Notes: generated by a model not told the origin, from the letters alone. DNA of 24,704 bases from JANOAR01 sp031411235 (GCA_031411235.1 JANOAR010000085.1:1-24704); one strand, 5' to 3'. Numbered from the stretch's first letter, positions 15,651-24,576 are shown. Program-made: numbers and translations.

Positions 15651-18505
15651 AAATATTGCCGCTCATCATTGCCTTCATAATCGCCGCCGCTGCACCCCTC
15701 ATCGCCCAGGAGGGCAGCGCGGAGGAACGCATCGAACGTGGCTTCGACATGTTCGACGCCGATGCGGACAGCGCGCTCAGCAGCGCTGAATTTAAGCTGC
15801 TAGGTGAGTTCTCGCCCAAACTCAAAGACCAGCCTCTGGTCGTCGCCTACCTCTTTCGCAAGCTCGATGCCAACAACGATGGCAAGCTGAGCCACGACGA
15901 GTACATGGGACTCGCCAAGCTCGGCCCAAAGCCGCCAGACAGCCCCCCGCCAAGCCCTGCACCAGAGGCACCAACAGCCAAGCCACCGACCGCCGATGAG
16001 CTGGCCTTCTTCGAGAAAAAAATCCGGCCCGTGCTCGCCGAGCGCTGCTACAAATGCCACGCCGCCGATTCCGAAAAAATACGTGGTGGGCTGCTGCTCG
16101 ACACCCGCGAAGGTATCCGCAAAGGCGGCGACACTGGCCCTGCCGTGGTCGCTGGCGACGTGTCCCACAGCCTCATCATCGAGGCGCTGAACTACGCCAA
16201 CAAAGACATGCAAATGCCGCCCGAGAAGAGCGGCGGCAAGCTCTCCGACACGGTGATTGCCGACTTCACGGCATGGATCAAAATGGGCGCACCCGATCCT
16301 CGCGAAGGCTCTTCGCTGGCTGCTGTAAAACCCACCGACTACACCGAAGCGAAGCAGCACTGGGCTTATCAACCCGTGAAGCAAAGCCCGCTGCCGAAGG
16401 TCAGTAATGAAGCCTGGGCGCGAGGCGACATCGACCGTTTCATCCTCGCGGGACTCGATGCGAAAGGCATCCAACCCGTGGGCGATGCAAGCAAGACAGC
16501 ACTGCTGCGTCGTGTCACTTTCGATCTCACGGGCTTGCCACCCACGCCCGAACAAACACAAGCCTTCCTCCAATCTGCAATCCGCAATCCCCAATCCGCA
16601 ATCGAAACCGTCGTTGATGCGCTGCTGAAGTCGCCTCGCTTCGGCGAGCGCTGGGGCAGGCACTGGCTGGATGTTGCCCGCTATGCCGAGAGCACCGGGC
16701 GCGATGTGAATTGCACTTTGCCGCACGCTTGGCGCTACCGCGATTACGTGATTGATGCCTTCAATGCCGACAAGCCTTTCGACACCTTTATCCAAGAGCA
16801 AATCGCGGGCGATTTGCTACCTGCCAAAGACAGCCGAGAGCGTGCGGAGAAGCTCATCGCCACGGGCTTCCTAGCCATCGGTTCGCGCAGTCTGAACGAG
16901 CGCAATCCCAAGCAGTTCGCGCTCGACATGGCTGATGAACAAATCGACGCGCTATCGCAGTCTGTGCTCGGCATCACCATCGCTTGCGCCCGCTGCCACG
17001 ATCATAAATTCGATCCCATCACCCAGCGCGACTACTATGCGCTCGCAGGCATCCTGCTCAGCACCGAGACTCTGTATGGCACGGCAGCGACGTTTCAAAA
17101 TGCGCATCCGGCTGGCATGATCGACCTGCCCACGGACTGCGGATTGCCACGAGTGAACCTCAAGCTCAGCACCGAAGACCGAGCCGAAAAGGAGAGTGAA
17201 CTGGCCAAGAGCAAACGCTACGGCGACATGCTGTTGCCCTCGGTGCTGGCCCTTTATCGCTATAGCAATGGCGCGGGCAATGCGCTGAATAACGATCCGA
17301 AAAAGCTCATTCAAGTGGTCGGTGTCAGCGCGAAGATCAAAGCCGCGGAACTCGAACTCGCCACCTTCGATGCCGAAGGGTGGCCCAAGCTAATGGCCAT
17401 CGGCGCTCGCGATTACCCCGCCAAAGCCACGCCCAAGCCCTTCCGTATGCCTCGCGAAATCGGCGACATCATGGACTCAGTCAACCGGCGGCCCAGCGAT
17501 CAATCCGCGATCAATGATAGCCCGTTGTATGCTCGCGGCGATGTGGCCAAGCCGGGCGAGAAGGTCGCTCGTGGCTTCCCCAGCATTGTCGGTGGTGCAG
17601 GCACGAGCGCGCTGCCATCGAACGAGAGTGGTCGTCGTGAACTCGCCGCGTGGCTCACTTCAAAGGACAACGTGCTCACCGCTCGTGTGATCACCAATCG
17701 CGTGTGGTACTGGCTATTCGGTCGCGGCATCGTCGAGAGCGTGGATAACTTCGGCGTGATGGGCCAGGCTCCGGCGAACCCCGCGCTGCTTGATCATCTC
17801 GCGCTCAAGTTTTCCAAGAACGGCTGGTCGGTGAAGCAGCTCATCCGCAGTATCGTGCTTAGCCATGCCTATCAGCTAGCGACCACGTATGAAAAGACAG
17901 CCTTCGAGGACGATCCCGAGAACACACTTGTCTGGCGCATGACGCCGCGTCGTTTGGAAGCCGAGTGCATCCGCGATGCCATGCTGGCCATCAGCGGCAG
18001 CCTTCAAATCACACCGCCGACCGCTTCCGCTGTGGCCCTACTCGGCGACCGCACCATCGGTGGACTGGTCATCCCAACGATGACGCCACCGCTCAGCGAC
18101 GAGACTTTCCTCACCGCCTCGGGCACCACGCGCAGTGTCTATCTCCCTGTGCCGCGCGATGCTGTGCCCGATGTGCTCTCGGTGTTCGACTTCGCCGAGC
18201 AAAGCATGGTCGCGGGCAAACGCGAAGTGACCACCGTGCCCTCGCAAGCGCTGTATCTTTTGAACAATGATTTCGTTGCCCAGCAGGCGCGGCGCTTCGC
18301 CGATCGCGTGCTCGCGCTGCCTGCTGCGACGCAGATAACAAGTGCCTTCGAGTTGGCCTTTGCCCGCTCGCCCACGGAGCACGAGCGCCAGCAGGCACTG
18401 AGTTTTTTCAACGACGCCACTTCCGGCAGCGCAGTCGAGCGGGCCACTTGGACGAGCTTCTGCCGTGCGTTGTTTTGCAGCGCAGAGTTCCGCCTGATGG
18501 ATTGA
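15647..18505 (+). CDS. EF-hand, cytochrome c, DUF1549 and DUF1553 protein (PSD1 family)
   Basis: 952 residues with a signal peptide (1-20, cut near LIA/QEG). Two EF-hand loops have well-formed Ca ligands: 37-48 (D37, D39, D41, E48) and 74-85 (D74, N76, D78, E85). A proline-rich linker leads to a PSCyt1 cytochrome domain with CYKCH at 134-138. DUF1549/PSCyt2 follows (about 250-480, GERWGRHWLDVARYAEST), with a second heme-type motif CARCH at 447-451. DUF1553/PSD1 (about 665-950, NRVWYWLFGRGIVESVDNFG) completes it. The family is abundant in Planctomycetes and Verrucomicrobia, is almost always paired with DUF1501, and lacks an established reaction; an exported redox complex is likely. The start overlaps the preceding stop by 4 bp. 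A 7-bp tandem repeat is embedded in DUF1549. Confidence 0.95.
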   Translation: MKILPLIIAFIIAAAAPLIAQEGSAEERIERGFDMFDADADSALSSAEFKLLGEFSPKLKDQPLVVAYLFRKLDANNDGKLSHDEYMGLAKLGPKPPDSPPPSPAPEAPTAKPPTADELAFFEKKIRPVLAERCYKCHAADSEKIRGGLLLDTREGIRKGGDTGPAVVAGDVSHSLIIEALNYANKDMQMPPEKSGGKLSDTVIADFTAWIKMGAPDPREGSSLAAVKPTDYTEAKQHWAYQPVKQSPLPKVSNEAWARGDIDRFILAGLDAKGIQPVGDASKTALLRRVTFDLTGLPPTPEQTQAFLQSAIRNPQSAIETVVDALLKSPRFGERWGRHWLDVARYAESTGRDVNCTLPHAWRYRDYVIDAFNADKPFDTFIQEQIAGDLLPAKDSRERAEKLIATGFLAIGSRSLNERNPKQFALDMADEQIDALSQSVLGITIACARCHDHKFDPITQRDYYALAGILLSTETLYGTAATFQNAHPAGMIDLPTDCGLPRVNLKLSTEDRAEKESELAKSKRYGDMLLPSVLALYRYSNGAGNALNNDPKKLIQVVGVSAKIKAAELELATFDAEGWPKLMAIGARDYPAKATPKPFRMPREIGDIMDSVNRRPSDQSAINDSPLYARGDVAKPGEKVARGFPSIVGGAGTSALPSNESGRRELAAWLTSKDNVLTARVITNRVWYWLFGRGIVESVDNFGVMGQAPANPALLDHLALKFSKNGWSVKQLIRSIVLSHAYQLATTYEKTAFEDDPENTLVWRMTPRRLEAECIRDAMLAISGSLQITPPTASAVALLGDRTIGGLVIPTMTPPLSDETFLTASGTTRSVYLPVPRDAVPDVLSVFDFAEQSMVAGKREVTTVPSQALYLLNNDFVAQQARRFADRVLALPAATQITSAFELAFARSPTEHERQQALSFFNDATSGSAVERATWTSFCRALFCSAEFRLMD
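16571..16605 (+). repeat. 7-bp tandem repeat inside the DUF1549 coding region
   Basis: Five consecutive heptamers: CAATCTG, CAATCCG, CAATCCC, CAATCCG, CAATCGA. They encode QSAIRNPQSAIE, a 7-residue periodic peptide produced by three heptamers (21 bp), located between the conserved TGLPPTPE element and the SPRFGERWGRHW element. The family usually has a variable non-repetitive linker there. The frame is kept. Confidence 0.8.
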
Positions 18506-18528
18506 TCCCCAGCCTTTCAAATACGCCC

Positions 18529-19908
18529 ATGAATATCCACTTTCCCTATCCCCTCGGGACTCGTCGCGATGCCCTGAAGTCCATGTCATCAGGATTCGGC
18601 TACCTCGCCTTCTCGGCGCTCGCTGCCCGAGCCGCTGATCCATCTAGCGCTCCTCTCGCGCCCAAACGACCGCACTTCCCTGCCAAGGCCAAGCGCGTCA
18701 TCTTCCTCTGCATGAGAGGTGCGCCGTCGCATGTGGACACTTTCGACTACAAGCCTGCACTCAATAAGAACACGGGCAAAGACAGCCGCGTGCCCGGTGC
18801 AAAGCTGCTCGGTTCGCGCTGGAAATTTTCACCCAGTGGGCGCAGCGGTTTGCCCATGAGCGAGCTGTTTCCGAACCTCGCCAAACACACCGATGAGCTG
18901 TGCATGATCCACTCAATGCACACTGAACTGCCCGCCCACGCGCAGTCGTTTTTGAAGCTACACACTGGCACCTCACAGTTCGTGCGGCCTTCGTTGGGCG
19001 CGTGGAGTTTGTATGGCTTGGGCACCGTGAATGAGAACCTGCCTGGCTTCGTTGCAATCGCGCCACCCTCGCTGAACGGCGGTGCGCAGAACTACGGCAG
19101 CGCCTTTTTGCCCGCCATTTATCAGGGCACGCGCGTGGGCGTGGACACACGGCCCATCGCCCAGGCACAGGTAAGAAACATCGTGCCGCCGATCTCTTCA
19201 ACGGCACAGATGAAGGAGATCGCGCTCGTGCAGGCGCTCAATCGCGAGAAGCTCGACCGAGATCGTGTGAACCCTGAAGTCGGAGGTGTTATTGAGTCCT
19301 TCGAGCTGGCGTTCAAAATGCAGAGCGAGATGCCCAAGGTGATGGACTTGGCGCAAGAGACGCCTGCGACGCTGGCCATGTATGGCATCCGAGATGGCGC
19401 GCCGAGCGATGACTTTGGCCGCAAGTGCCTGCTTGCGCGCCGCATGGTCGAGGCCGGTGTACGCTTCGTCGAGGTGACACACAGCGACTGGGATCACCAC
19501 TTCAAGCTCTCCACCGCGTTGCCCGCCAACTGCTCTGCCATCGACCAACCCATCGCGGGGCTGCTACAAGATTTGGGTGAACGAGGACTGCTGAAGGATA
19601 CGCTGGTGGTATGGTCGGGCGAGTTTGGCCGCACGCCGCACGCGCAGGGCGGCGATGGCCGCGACCACAACAACAAAGGCTACACCGCCTGGATGGCAGG
19701 CGGCGGCGTGAAGGGCGGCATGGCCTACGGTGCCACCGATGAGCTAGGCTACGAGGCGGTGGAAAACAAAGTCCACATCCACGACCTGCACGCCACCATC
19801 CTGCATTTGCTGGGCCTGGATCACGAGAAGCTGACGTATCGCTATGCAGGCAGAGACTTCCGCCTCACCGATGTGAAGGGGCATGTGGTGCGGGAGGTGA
19901 TGGCTTAG
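18529..19908 (+). CDS. DUF1501 protein, Tat-exported
   Basis: 459 residues. The ATG at 18529 is preferred over the longer open frame from 18448 because that extension overlaps the preceding gene and would bury the twin-arginine signal TRRDALKSMSSGFGYLAFSAL. The fold belongs to the alkaline phosphatase/sulfatase-like superfamily; visible core motifs are SHVDTFDYKP near the N-terminus, and WSGEFGRTPHAQGGDGRDH with the following MAGGGVKGG. No biochemical function is known. Partnership with DUF1549/DUF1553 proteins is a recurring PVC arrangement, and here only 23 bp separate the two genes, so they are surely co-transcribed. A periplasmic location is expected. Confidence 0.94.
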   Translation: MNIHFPYPLGTRRDALKSMSSGFGYLAFSALAARAADPSSAPLAPKRPHFPAKAKRVIFLCMRGAPSHVDTFDYKPALNKNTGKDSRVPGAKLLGSRWKFSPSGRSGLPMSELFPNLAKHTDELCMIHSMHTELPAHAQSFLKLHTGTSQFVRPSLGAWSLYGLGTVNENLPGFVAIAPPSLNGGAQNYGSAFLPAIYQGTRVGVDTRPIAQAQVRNIVPPISSTAQMKEIALVQALNREKLDRDRVNPEVGGVIESFELAFKMQSEMPKVMDLAQETPATLAMYGIRDGAPSDDFGRKCLLARRMVEAGVRFVEVTHSDWDHHFKLSTALPANCSAIDQPIAGLLQDLGERGLLKDTLVVWSGEFGRTPHAQGGDGRDHNNKGYTAWMAGGGVKGGMAYGATDELGYEAVENKVHIHDLHATILHLLGLDHEKLTYRYAGRDFRLTDVKGHVVREVMA

Positions 19909-20029
19909 CCATGTTGTTCCGTTTGTACTGCCTCGCATCCATGTTTTTGTGAAAATCAATGCCGACAGCGCCGCATTGTTCATGGAAAGTCCAGTGCGCT
20001 AGGCCTCGTATCGACGCGCCCGCTTACTC

Positions 20030-20035
20030 TATACT
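20030..20035 (+). promoter_or_regulatory. Possible -10 element close to the heme-protein start
   Basis: TATACT lies 9 bp before the ATG at 20045, in an otherwise GC-rich gap of 136 bp. If used, the transcript would be almost leaderless. No good -35 hexamer is visible at the right distance and no Shine-Dalgarno precedes the ATG, so this is weak. Nothing else in the gap from 19909 is recognisable. Confidence 0.25.
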
Positions 20036-20044
20036 TCCATCACC

Positions 20045-23000
20045 ATGCTCACTCGCATCGCCTTCCTCCTCATCGCCGCTACGCTCTCGGTTCACGCTCA
20101 GCCCTCGTGGATATGGTCATCCGCCAAGCCTCAGGGCAATGCCGCGCAACTGCGCAAGACCATCAGCATCGCGGCTGCGCCCAAGTCGGCAACACTGATC
20201 GTTACCTGCGACAATGGCGCGAAGGTGTCGCTGAATGGCAAGCAGGTCATTGATAATCCCGACTGGCAGGAGCCCACGAAGGCCGATGTGAAGGCAGCGC
20301 TGAAGGTGGGAGAAAACACCATCACCGTCCATGCGACCAACAAAGGCGGCACGGCGGGTTTCTTCGCCAAGCTGACCATTGAAAATGCCGACGGCACAAA
20401 GACCGAGATCACCACCGATGACACCTGGGAGGCTGCGCCGGAGAAGTCCGATGCCTGGGCCAAGGCGACCCTCGTGGGTGCTTATGGCAAGGGGCCGTGG
20501 GGCGATATTCTCGCGGGCGGTGCTCGCAAGGGCGGCAGCGATACTGTGTCATCACCCGAAGACATTGTGGCCTTGCCGGGCTTCAAGGTGGAGATGCTCT
20601 ACAACGTGCCCAAGGCCGAACAAGGCTCTTGGGTGGCGCTCACCGTTGATCCCAAAGGCGACCTCATCGCGAGCGATCAGCAGGGCGGCTTGTATCGCAT
20701 CAAGCCCGCTGCCATTGGCGCGAAGGAGCCTTCCACGGTGACCAAACTCGCAGCCAAGATCGAAGGCGCACACGGTCTTTTGTATGCCTTCAATGCGCTC
20801 TATGTGATGGTCAATGAGCGCAAGCCTGCTGGGCTGTATCGCTTGAAGGACAAGGGCGACGGCACCTTCGCCGATCCTGAGTTGCTGCGCGAAATGAAGG
20901 GCGGCGGCGAGCACGGACCGCACAGCGTCATCCTCAGCCCCGATGGCAAGAGCCTCTACATCAACGCCGGCAACCACACCAAAACACCCGAGAACATGGA
21001 AGGTAGCCGCAGTGTGCAAGCTTGGCAGGAGGATCACATCATTGAGCGCATGTGGGATGCGAATGGCCATGCCAAAGGCATCCTCGCACCGGGTGGCTAC
21101 GTCTGTGAAACCGACCCCGATGGCAAGAACATGAAACTGTTCTGCATGGGCTTCCGCAATGAGTTCGACATTGCCTTCGATGCGAATGGCGAGCTGTTCA
21201 CCTTCGACGCGGATATGGAGTGGGATATTGGCTCGCCCTGGTATCGCCCCACGCGGGTGAACCACTGCGTAAGCGGCGGCGAATACGGCTGGCGCAGCGG
21301 CTCGGGCAAGTGGCCCGCGTATTACATCGACAGCCTGCCTGCGACGCAGGACATCGGCCCTGGCAGTCCCACGGGCATCGTCTTTGGCACAGGTGCGAAG
21401 TTCCCAGCCAAGTATCAGCGGGCGCTCTTCATCAACGACTGGACTTACGGCACCATGTACGCCATCCACCACGAGCCCAGCGGCGGCAGCTTCAAGGCGG
21501 TGAAGGAAGAGTTCGTCAGTGGCCGTCCCCTGCCGCTCACCGATGTGATCATCCGCCCACAAGACGGTGCGATGTACTTCGCCGTGGGTGGTCGCAAGAC
21601 ACAGTCCGGCTTGTATCGCGTGACCTATGAAGGCAAGGAATCAACTGCTGCGGCAGAACCTTACACCGTGACGGCGGAAGCCAAGGAACGCCACGCGCTG
21701 GAGGCTCTGCATGTGGATGGCGCGAGCGCTGAGGCCATCGCGAAGATTTGGCCAAAGCTAAGCAGCCCCGATCGCCATGTTCGCTTCGCCGCACGCGTGG
21801 CCATCGAGCGTCAGCCCGTGGCGCAGTGGTTGCCCAAGCTAGAGGCGGAAAAGAACACCGACGCCGTGCTTGAAGGCCTCGTGGCTGTTGCCCATGTGGG
21901 TGGGAAAGAGCTGCGCGATGAGGCTCTGGAAAAGCTCGGCACGCTCGAGGACGTCAAGCTTACCCATATTCAAAAACTCGCTGTTATCCGTGTGCTCGAT
22001 CTCATCGTGCTGCGCCTCGGCAAGCCCGAGGGCAAGCTGCTGGCCGACATCATCAGCGCCCTCGAAGGCGAATTCCCCACAACCTCCAACGACCTCAATC
22101 GCGAACTCTGCCAAACGCTCGTCGCGCTCGGTTCCACCAGCGTCGTCAGCAAGACCATCCAGCTCATGGCCACCACGAAGGATGATCACGAAGACATCGC
22201 TGATGACGCGCTGCTGAATCGCAACATCGGCTATGCCAAGGCCGCCAGCGACGTGCATAACAGCCGCCCGAATCGCCAGCAAATCTGGTATGCCTACTGC
22301 CTGCGCGTGGCCACCGCTGGCTGGACGCCCGAGCTGCACAAGGCCTACTTCAGTTGGTTCCCACGCACCGGCGTTTGGAAGGGTGGCAACAGCTTCCGTG
22401 GTTTCCTCAACAACATGCGTACGCAGGCTCTCGGCAATGTCGCCGATGCCACCGAGCGTGCGACCCTTGATACGATGAGCGCAAAGCTGGAAGTGCCCGC
22501 CATCGCGGCGAACATCACGCTGCCGAAAGGCCCAGGGCGCAACTGGACGCTCAATGAAGTCCTCGCGCTGATGCCCGAGGGACGCGCGAGTTTGAAGGGC
22601 CGCGACTTCGAGCGTGGCAAGAGCATGTTCATTGCCACCGCCTGCGCAACCTGCCATCGCTTCGCAGGCGACGGCGGCAGCGTGGGGCCAGACATCACGG
22701 GCGCAGGCAGCCGCTATACGATGCGTGACTTCATGGAAAACATCATCGACCCAAGCAAGATCATCTCGGATCAGTACGAGAGCAGTGAGATCAAAAAGAA
22801 GGACGGCAGCACCGTCATCGGCCGCGTGATTGTGGAGGAAAACGGCAAGACCATGGTGTCGATCAATCCCTTTGCCCCACAGGACATGCTGGCCATCGAC
22901 AGCGGCGACATCGCGAGCAAGAAGCCCTATGCCATCTCGATGATGCCGCCCGGCATGATCAAAGTGCTGAGCCAGGACGAACTGCTCGACCTCGTAGCCT

Positions 23001-23047
23001 ACGTGATGAGCGGCGGCGATGCGAAGGACAAGGCATTCACGAAGTAA
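20045..23047 (+). CDS. PVC-type heme-binding propeller protein with C-terminal cytochrome c
   Basis: 1000 residues. Signal peptide 1-18 (cut after VHA). Residues about 20-150 form a beta-sandwich resembling galactose-binding/rhamnosidase N-domains (VSLNGKQV ... VGENTITVHATN). Residues about 170-545 read as a PQQ-sugar-dehydrogenase-like beta-propeller (LPGFKVEMLYNVP ... SWVALTVDPKGDLIASD ... FRNEFDIAFDANGELFTFDADMEWD). A helical HEAT-like stretch (about 555-830) leads to the Pirellula/Verrucomicrobium-type heme domain with CATCH at 867-871, and SVGPDITG, DPSKIISDQYE and DLVAYVMSGGD after it. Known relatives are annotated as membrane-bound or periplasmic dehydrogenases; the substrate is unknown. 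It probably oxidises a sugar and passes electrons to its own heme. It has its own 136-bp upstream gap. Confidence 0.95.
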   Translation: MLTRIAFLLIAATLSVHAQPSWIWSSAKPQGNAAQLRKTISIAAAPKSATLIVTCDNGAKVSLNGKQVIDNPDWQEPTKADVKAALKVGENTITVHATNKGGTAGFFAKLTIENADGTKTEITTDDTWEAAPEKSDAWAKATLVGAYGKGPWGDILAGGARKGGSDTVSSPEDIVALPGFKVEMLYNVPKAEQGSWVALTVDPKGDLIASDQQGGLYRIKPAAIGAKEPSTVTKLAAKIEGAHGLLYAFNALYVMVNERKPAGLYRLKDKGDGTFADPELLREMKGGGEHGPHSVILSPDGKSLYINAGNHTKTPENMEGSRSVQAWQEDHIIERMWDANGHAKGILAPGGYVCETDPDGKNMKLFCMGFRNEFDIAFDANGELFTFDADMEWDIGSPWYRPTRVNHCVSGGEYGWRSGSGKWPAYYIDSLPATQDIGPGSPTGIVFGTGAKFPAKYQRALFINDWTYGTMYAIHHEPSGGSFKAVKEEFVSGRPLPLTDVIIRPQDGAMYFAVGGRKTQSGLYRVTYEGKESTAAAEPYTVTAEAKERHALEALHVDGASAEAIAKIWPKLSSPDRHVRFAARVAIERQPVAQWLPKLEAEKNTDAVLEGLVAVAHVGGKELRDEALEKLGTLEDVKLTHIQKLAVIRVLDLIVLRLGKPEGKLLADIISALEGEFPTTSNDLNRELCQTLVALGSTSVVSKTIQLMATTKDDHEDIADDALLNRNIGYAKAASDVHNSRPNRQQIWYAYCLRVATAGWTPELHKAYFSWFPRTGVWKGGNSFRGFLNNMRTQALGNVADATERATLDTMSAKLEVPAIAANITLPKGPGRNWTLNEVLALMPEGRASLKGRDFERGKSMFIATACATCHRFAGDGGSVGPDITGAGSRYTMRDFMENIIDPSKIISDQYESSEIKKKDGSTVIGRVIVEENGKTMVSINPFAPQDMLAIDSGDIASKKPYAISMMPPGMIKVLSQDELLDLVAYVMSGGDAKDKAFTK

Positions 23048-23087
23048 GCTCGAACGCAGTGTGTTTACATAGAGGCTTGGGGACGTT

Positions 23088-23122
23088 GCGGGCCTGTGTT
23101 CTGATAAACAGGCTTGCCCCGC
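23088..23122 (+). terminator. Interrupted hairpin between heme protein and oxidoreductase genes
   Basis: GCGGGCCTGT can pair with ACAGG, five unpaired bases, then CCCGC, giving a 10-bp stem with a one-sided bulge and a 10-base loop. It sits in the 105-bp gap between the two genes. There is no U-tract. It could terminate the upstream gene or act as a regulatory leader for the next; position alone cannot decide. Confidence 0.3.
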
Positions 23123-23152
23123 ACACTCGCTCCAGTGCAGGATGAGCGCCTC

Positions 23153-24445
23153 ATGAACACTCGCCGCTCTTTCATCTCCCAAGTCATCGCCAGCGGCTCC
23201 GCGCCGTGGTTTATCCCTGCTCATGTGCTGCGCTCGCAGACGGCTCCATCGAACAAGATCACGCTGGGCGTCATCGGTGTGGGGGCGCAGGGCACGGGGG
23301 ACATGCGGGCCTTTCTCAACAACGACGGCGTGCGAGTGGTCGCTCTGTGCGACGTGAATAAGCAGCACATCGACCGCGCGAGGGGCTTCATCAAGGAAGC
23401 CTACAAGAGCGATGACGTGAAGGTGTATCAGGACTTCCGCGAGCTGAACCGCGACAAAGGCATCGACGCAGTACTGATGGCGCTGCCCGTCCATTGGCAC
23501 AGCATTCCCGCTGCCGATGCGATCTTGAACGGCAAGCACATCTATCACGAGAAACCGATGGGCATGTCGTTCGAGGAATCGAAGCATGTGCGTGCGGCGG
23601 TGCGCAAGACGGGCGTGGTGTTCCAGTTCGGCACGCAGCAGCGCTCGGACATTTATTTCCGCTGGGGTAGCGAACTCGCGCTCAATGGCAGGCTGGGCAA
23701 ACTGAAGGAAATCCAAGTCGGGGTGGAAGGCGGCAGACAGACGGAAGTCTTCCCCGAGCAACCCGTGCCCGACACGCTCGACTGGGATCGCTGGATGGGC
23801 CCCGCGCCGATGACGAGCTACCATGAGAAAAAAATCCAGCGAGCCTACCACGAGCAGATCACGAATTTCTCGCTCGGCATGATCTCCTGCTGGGGCATTC
23901 ATCACCTCGACATCGCCCAGTGGGGCAACGGCACCGATGCCACTGGCCCCAGCAGCGTGGAAGGCACCGCGACCTATCCCGAGAGCGGCTCCTGCGATGC
24001 CGTGCTGAACTGGAAGGTGCGCATGGAATACGCCAAAGCCGCGCCCATCACCTTCGCCACGCAAGGCACCGAGGTCGGCCACGGCATTCGTTTCATCGGC
24101 GAGAACGCCTGGGTTCACATTGTGCGCGGCTCCATCAAAGCCAGCGATGACAAGCTGCTGCGCGATCCGCAAAATCACTTCGGCGACATGCCCATCAAGC
24201 TGCCCGTGAGCAAGGATCACTTCGGCAACTTCATCGACGCCATCAAGACCCAGACCCGTGCCCTGTGCGACATCGAAAGCTCAGTGCGCTCCGATATGTT
24301 GCCCCAGCTCACCGCAATGGCCTTGAAGGCAAAGCGCAAGCTCATCTGGGATCCAGCGGCAGAGAACTTCGGTGCAGATACCGAGGCAAATGCCCTGCTC
24401 GCGCATCGCCCTTTTCGTCGGGATTGGAAGCTGCCGGAGGTGTAG
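23153..24445 (+). CDS. Tat-exported Gfo/Idh/MocA family oxidoreductase
   Basis: 430 residues. The ATG at 23153 is chosen over an earlier ATG at 23114 because it starts a twin-arginine signal directly (NTRRSFISQVIASG) and has an AGGA sequence about 10 bp upstream. The dinucleotide-binding motif GVGAQG is at 42-47, EKPMG with catalytic-type Lys134 at 133-137, and a His-Asp motif occurs in GIHHLDIAQW. Tat export fits a protein folded around a tightly held NAD(P) cofactor, as in glucose-fructose oxidoreductase and the NAD-dependent glycosidases of this superfamily. The substrate is likely a sugar or glycoside but cannot be named. Tandem orientation with the heme protein gene suggests shared periplasmic sugar oxidation. 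Confidence 0.94.
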   Translation: MNTRRSFISQVIASGSAPWFIPAHVLRSQTAPSNKITLGVIGVGAQGTGDMRAFLNNDGVRVVALCDVNKQHIDRARGFIKEAYKSDDVKVYQDFRELNRDKGIDAVLMALPVHWHSIPAADAILNGKHIYHEKPMGMSFEESKHVRAAVRKTGVVFQFGTQQRSDIYFRWGSELALNGRLGKLKEIQVGVEGGRQTEVFPEQPVPDTLDWDRWMGPAPMTSYHEKKIQRAYHEQITNFSLGMISCWGIHHLDIAQWGNGTDATGPSSVEGTATYPESGSCDAVLNWKVRMEYAKAAPITFATQGTEVGHGIRFIGENAWVHIVRGSIKASDDKLLRDPQNHFGDMPIKLPVSKDHFGNFIDAIKTQTRALCDIESSVRSDMLPQLTAMALKAKRKLIWDPAAENFGADTEANALLAHRPFRRDWKLPEV

Positions 24446-24447
24446 AA

Positions 24448-24475
24448 TTCCTCAGCCCAGCCAACGGGCGAGGAA
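24448..24475 (+). terminator. Strong hairpin after the oxidoreductase stop codon
   Basis: TTCCTC-A-GCCC pairs with GGGCGAGGAA (ten pairs, one bulged A) around a 7-base loop, starting two bases after the TAG stop. No U-tract follows. It probably ends the oxidoreductase transcript. Confidence 0.5.
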
Positions 24476-24576
24476 GGCAAAGAGAGCGCGGCACTCCGAT
24501 GCCGCAGTGCTTCGTTCGCAGCGCGAACACCGACGCCTCGCTCGCAGTCCACGCCCAGCGGCGCTCGGCTCAGCCG
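24448..24576. repeat. REP-like cluster of inverted repeats
   Basis: After the first hairpin come GCGGCA/TGCCGC at 24488-24505, overlapped by an alternative GCACT/AGTGC pairing at 24491-24510. GTTCGC/GCGAAC at 24514-24528 has a 3-base loop, and CGGC/GCCG at 24566-24576 follows. Closely spaced short palindromes in a non-coding stretch beside a transposase remnant resemble REP/BIME-type interspersed repeats. Only one copy is in the window, so repetitiveness in the genome is not shown. Confidence 0.45.

Noticed and set aside
21839..24220. 793-codon open frame on the minus strand
   Set aside because: It lies antisense to the heme protein and oxidoreductase genes, spans their intergenic gap, and its translation is low-complexity His/Ala/Arg-rich without recognisable motifs. 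It is a by-product of GC-rich codon use.
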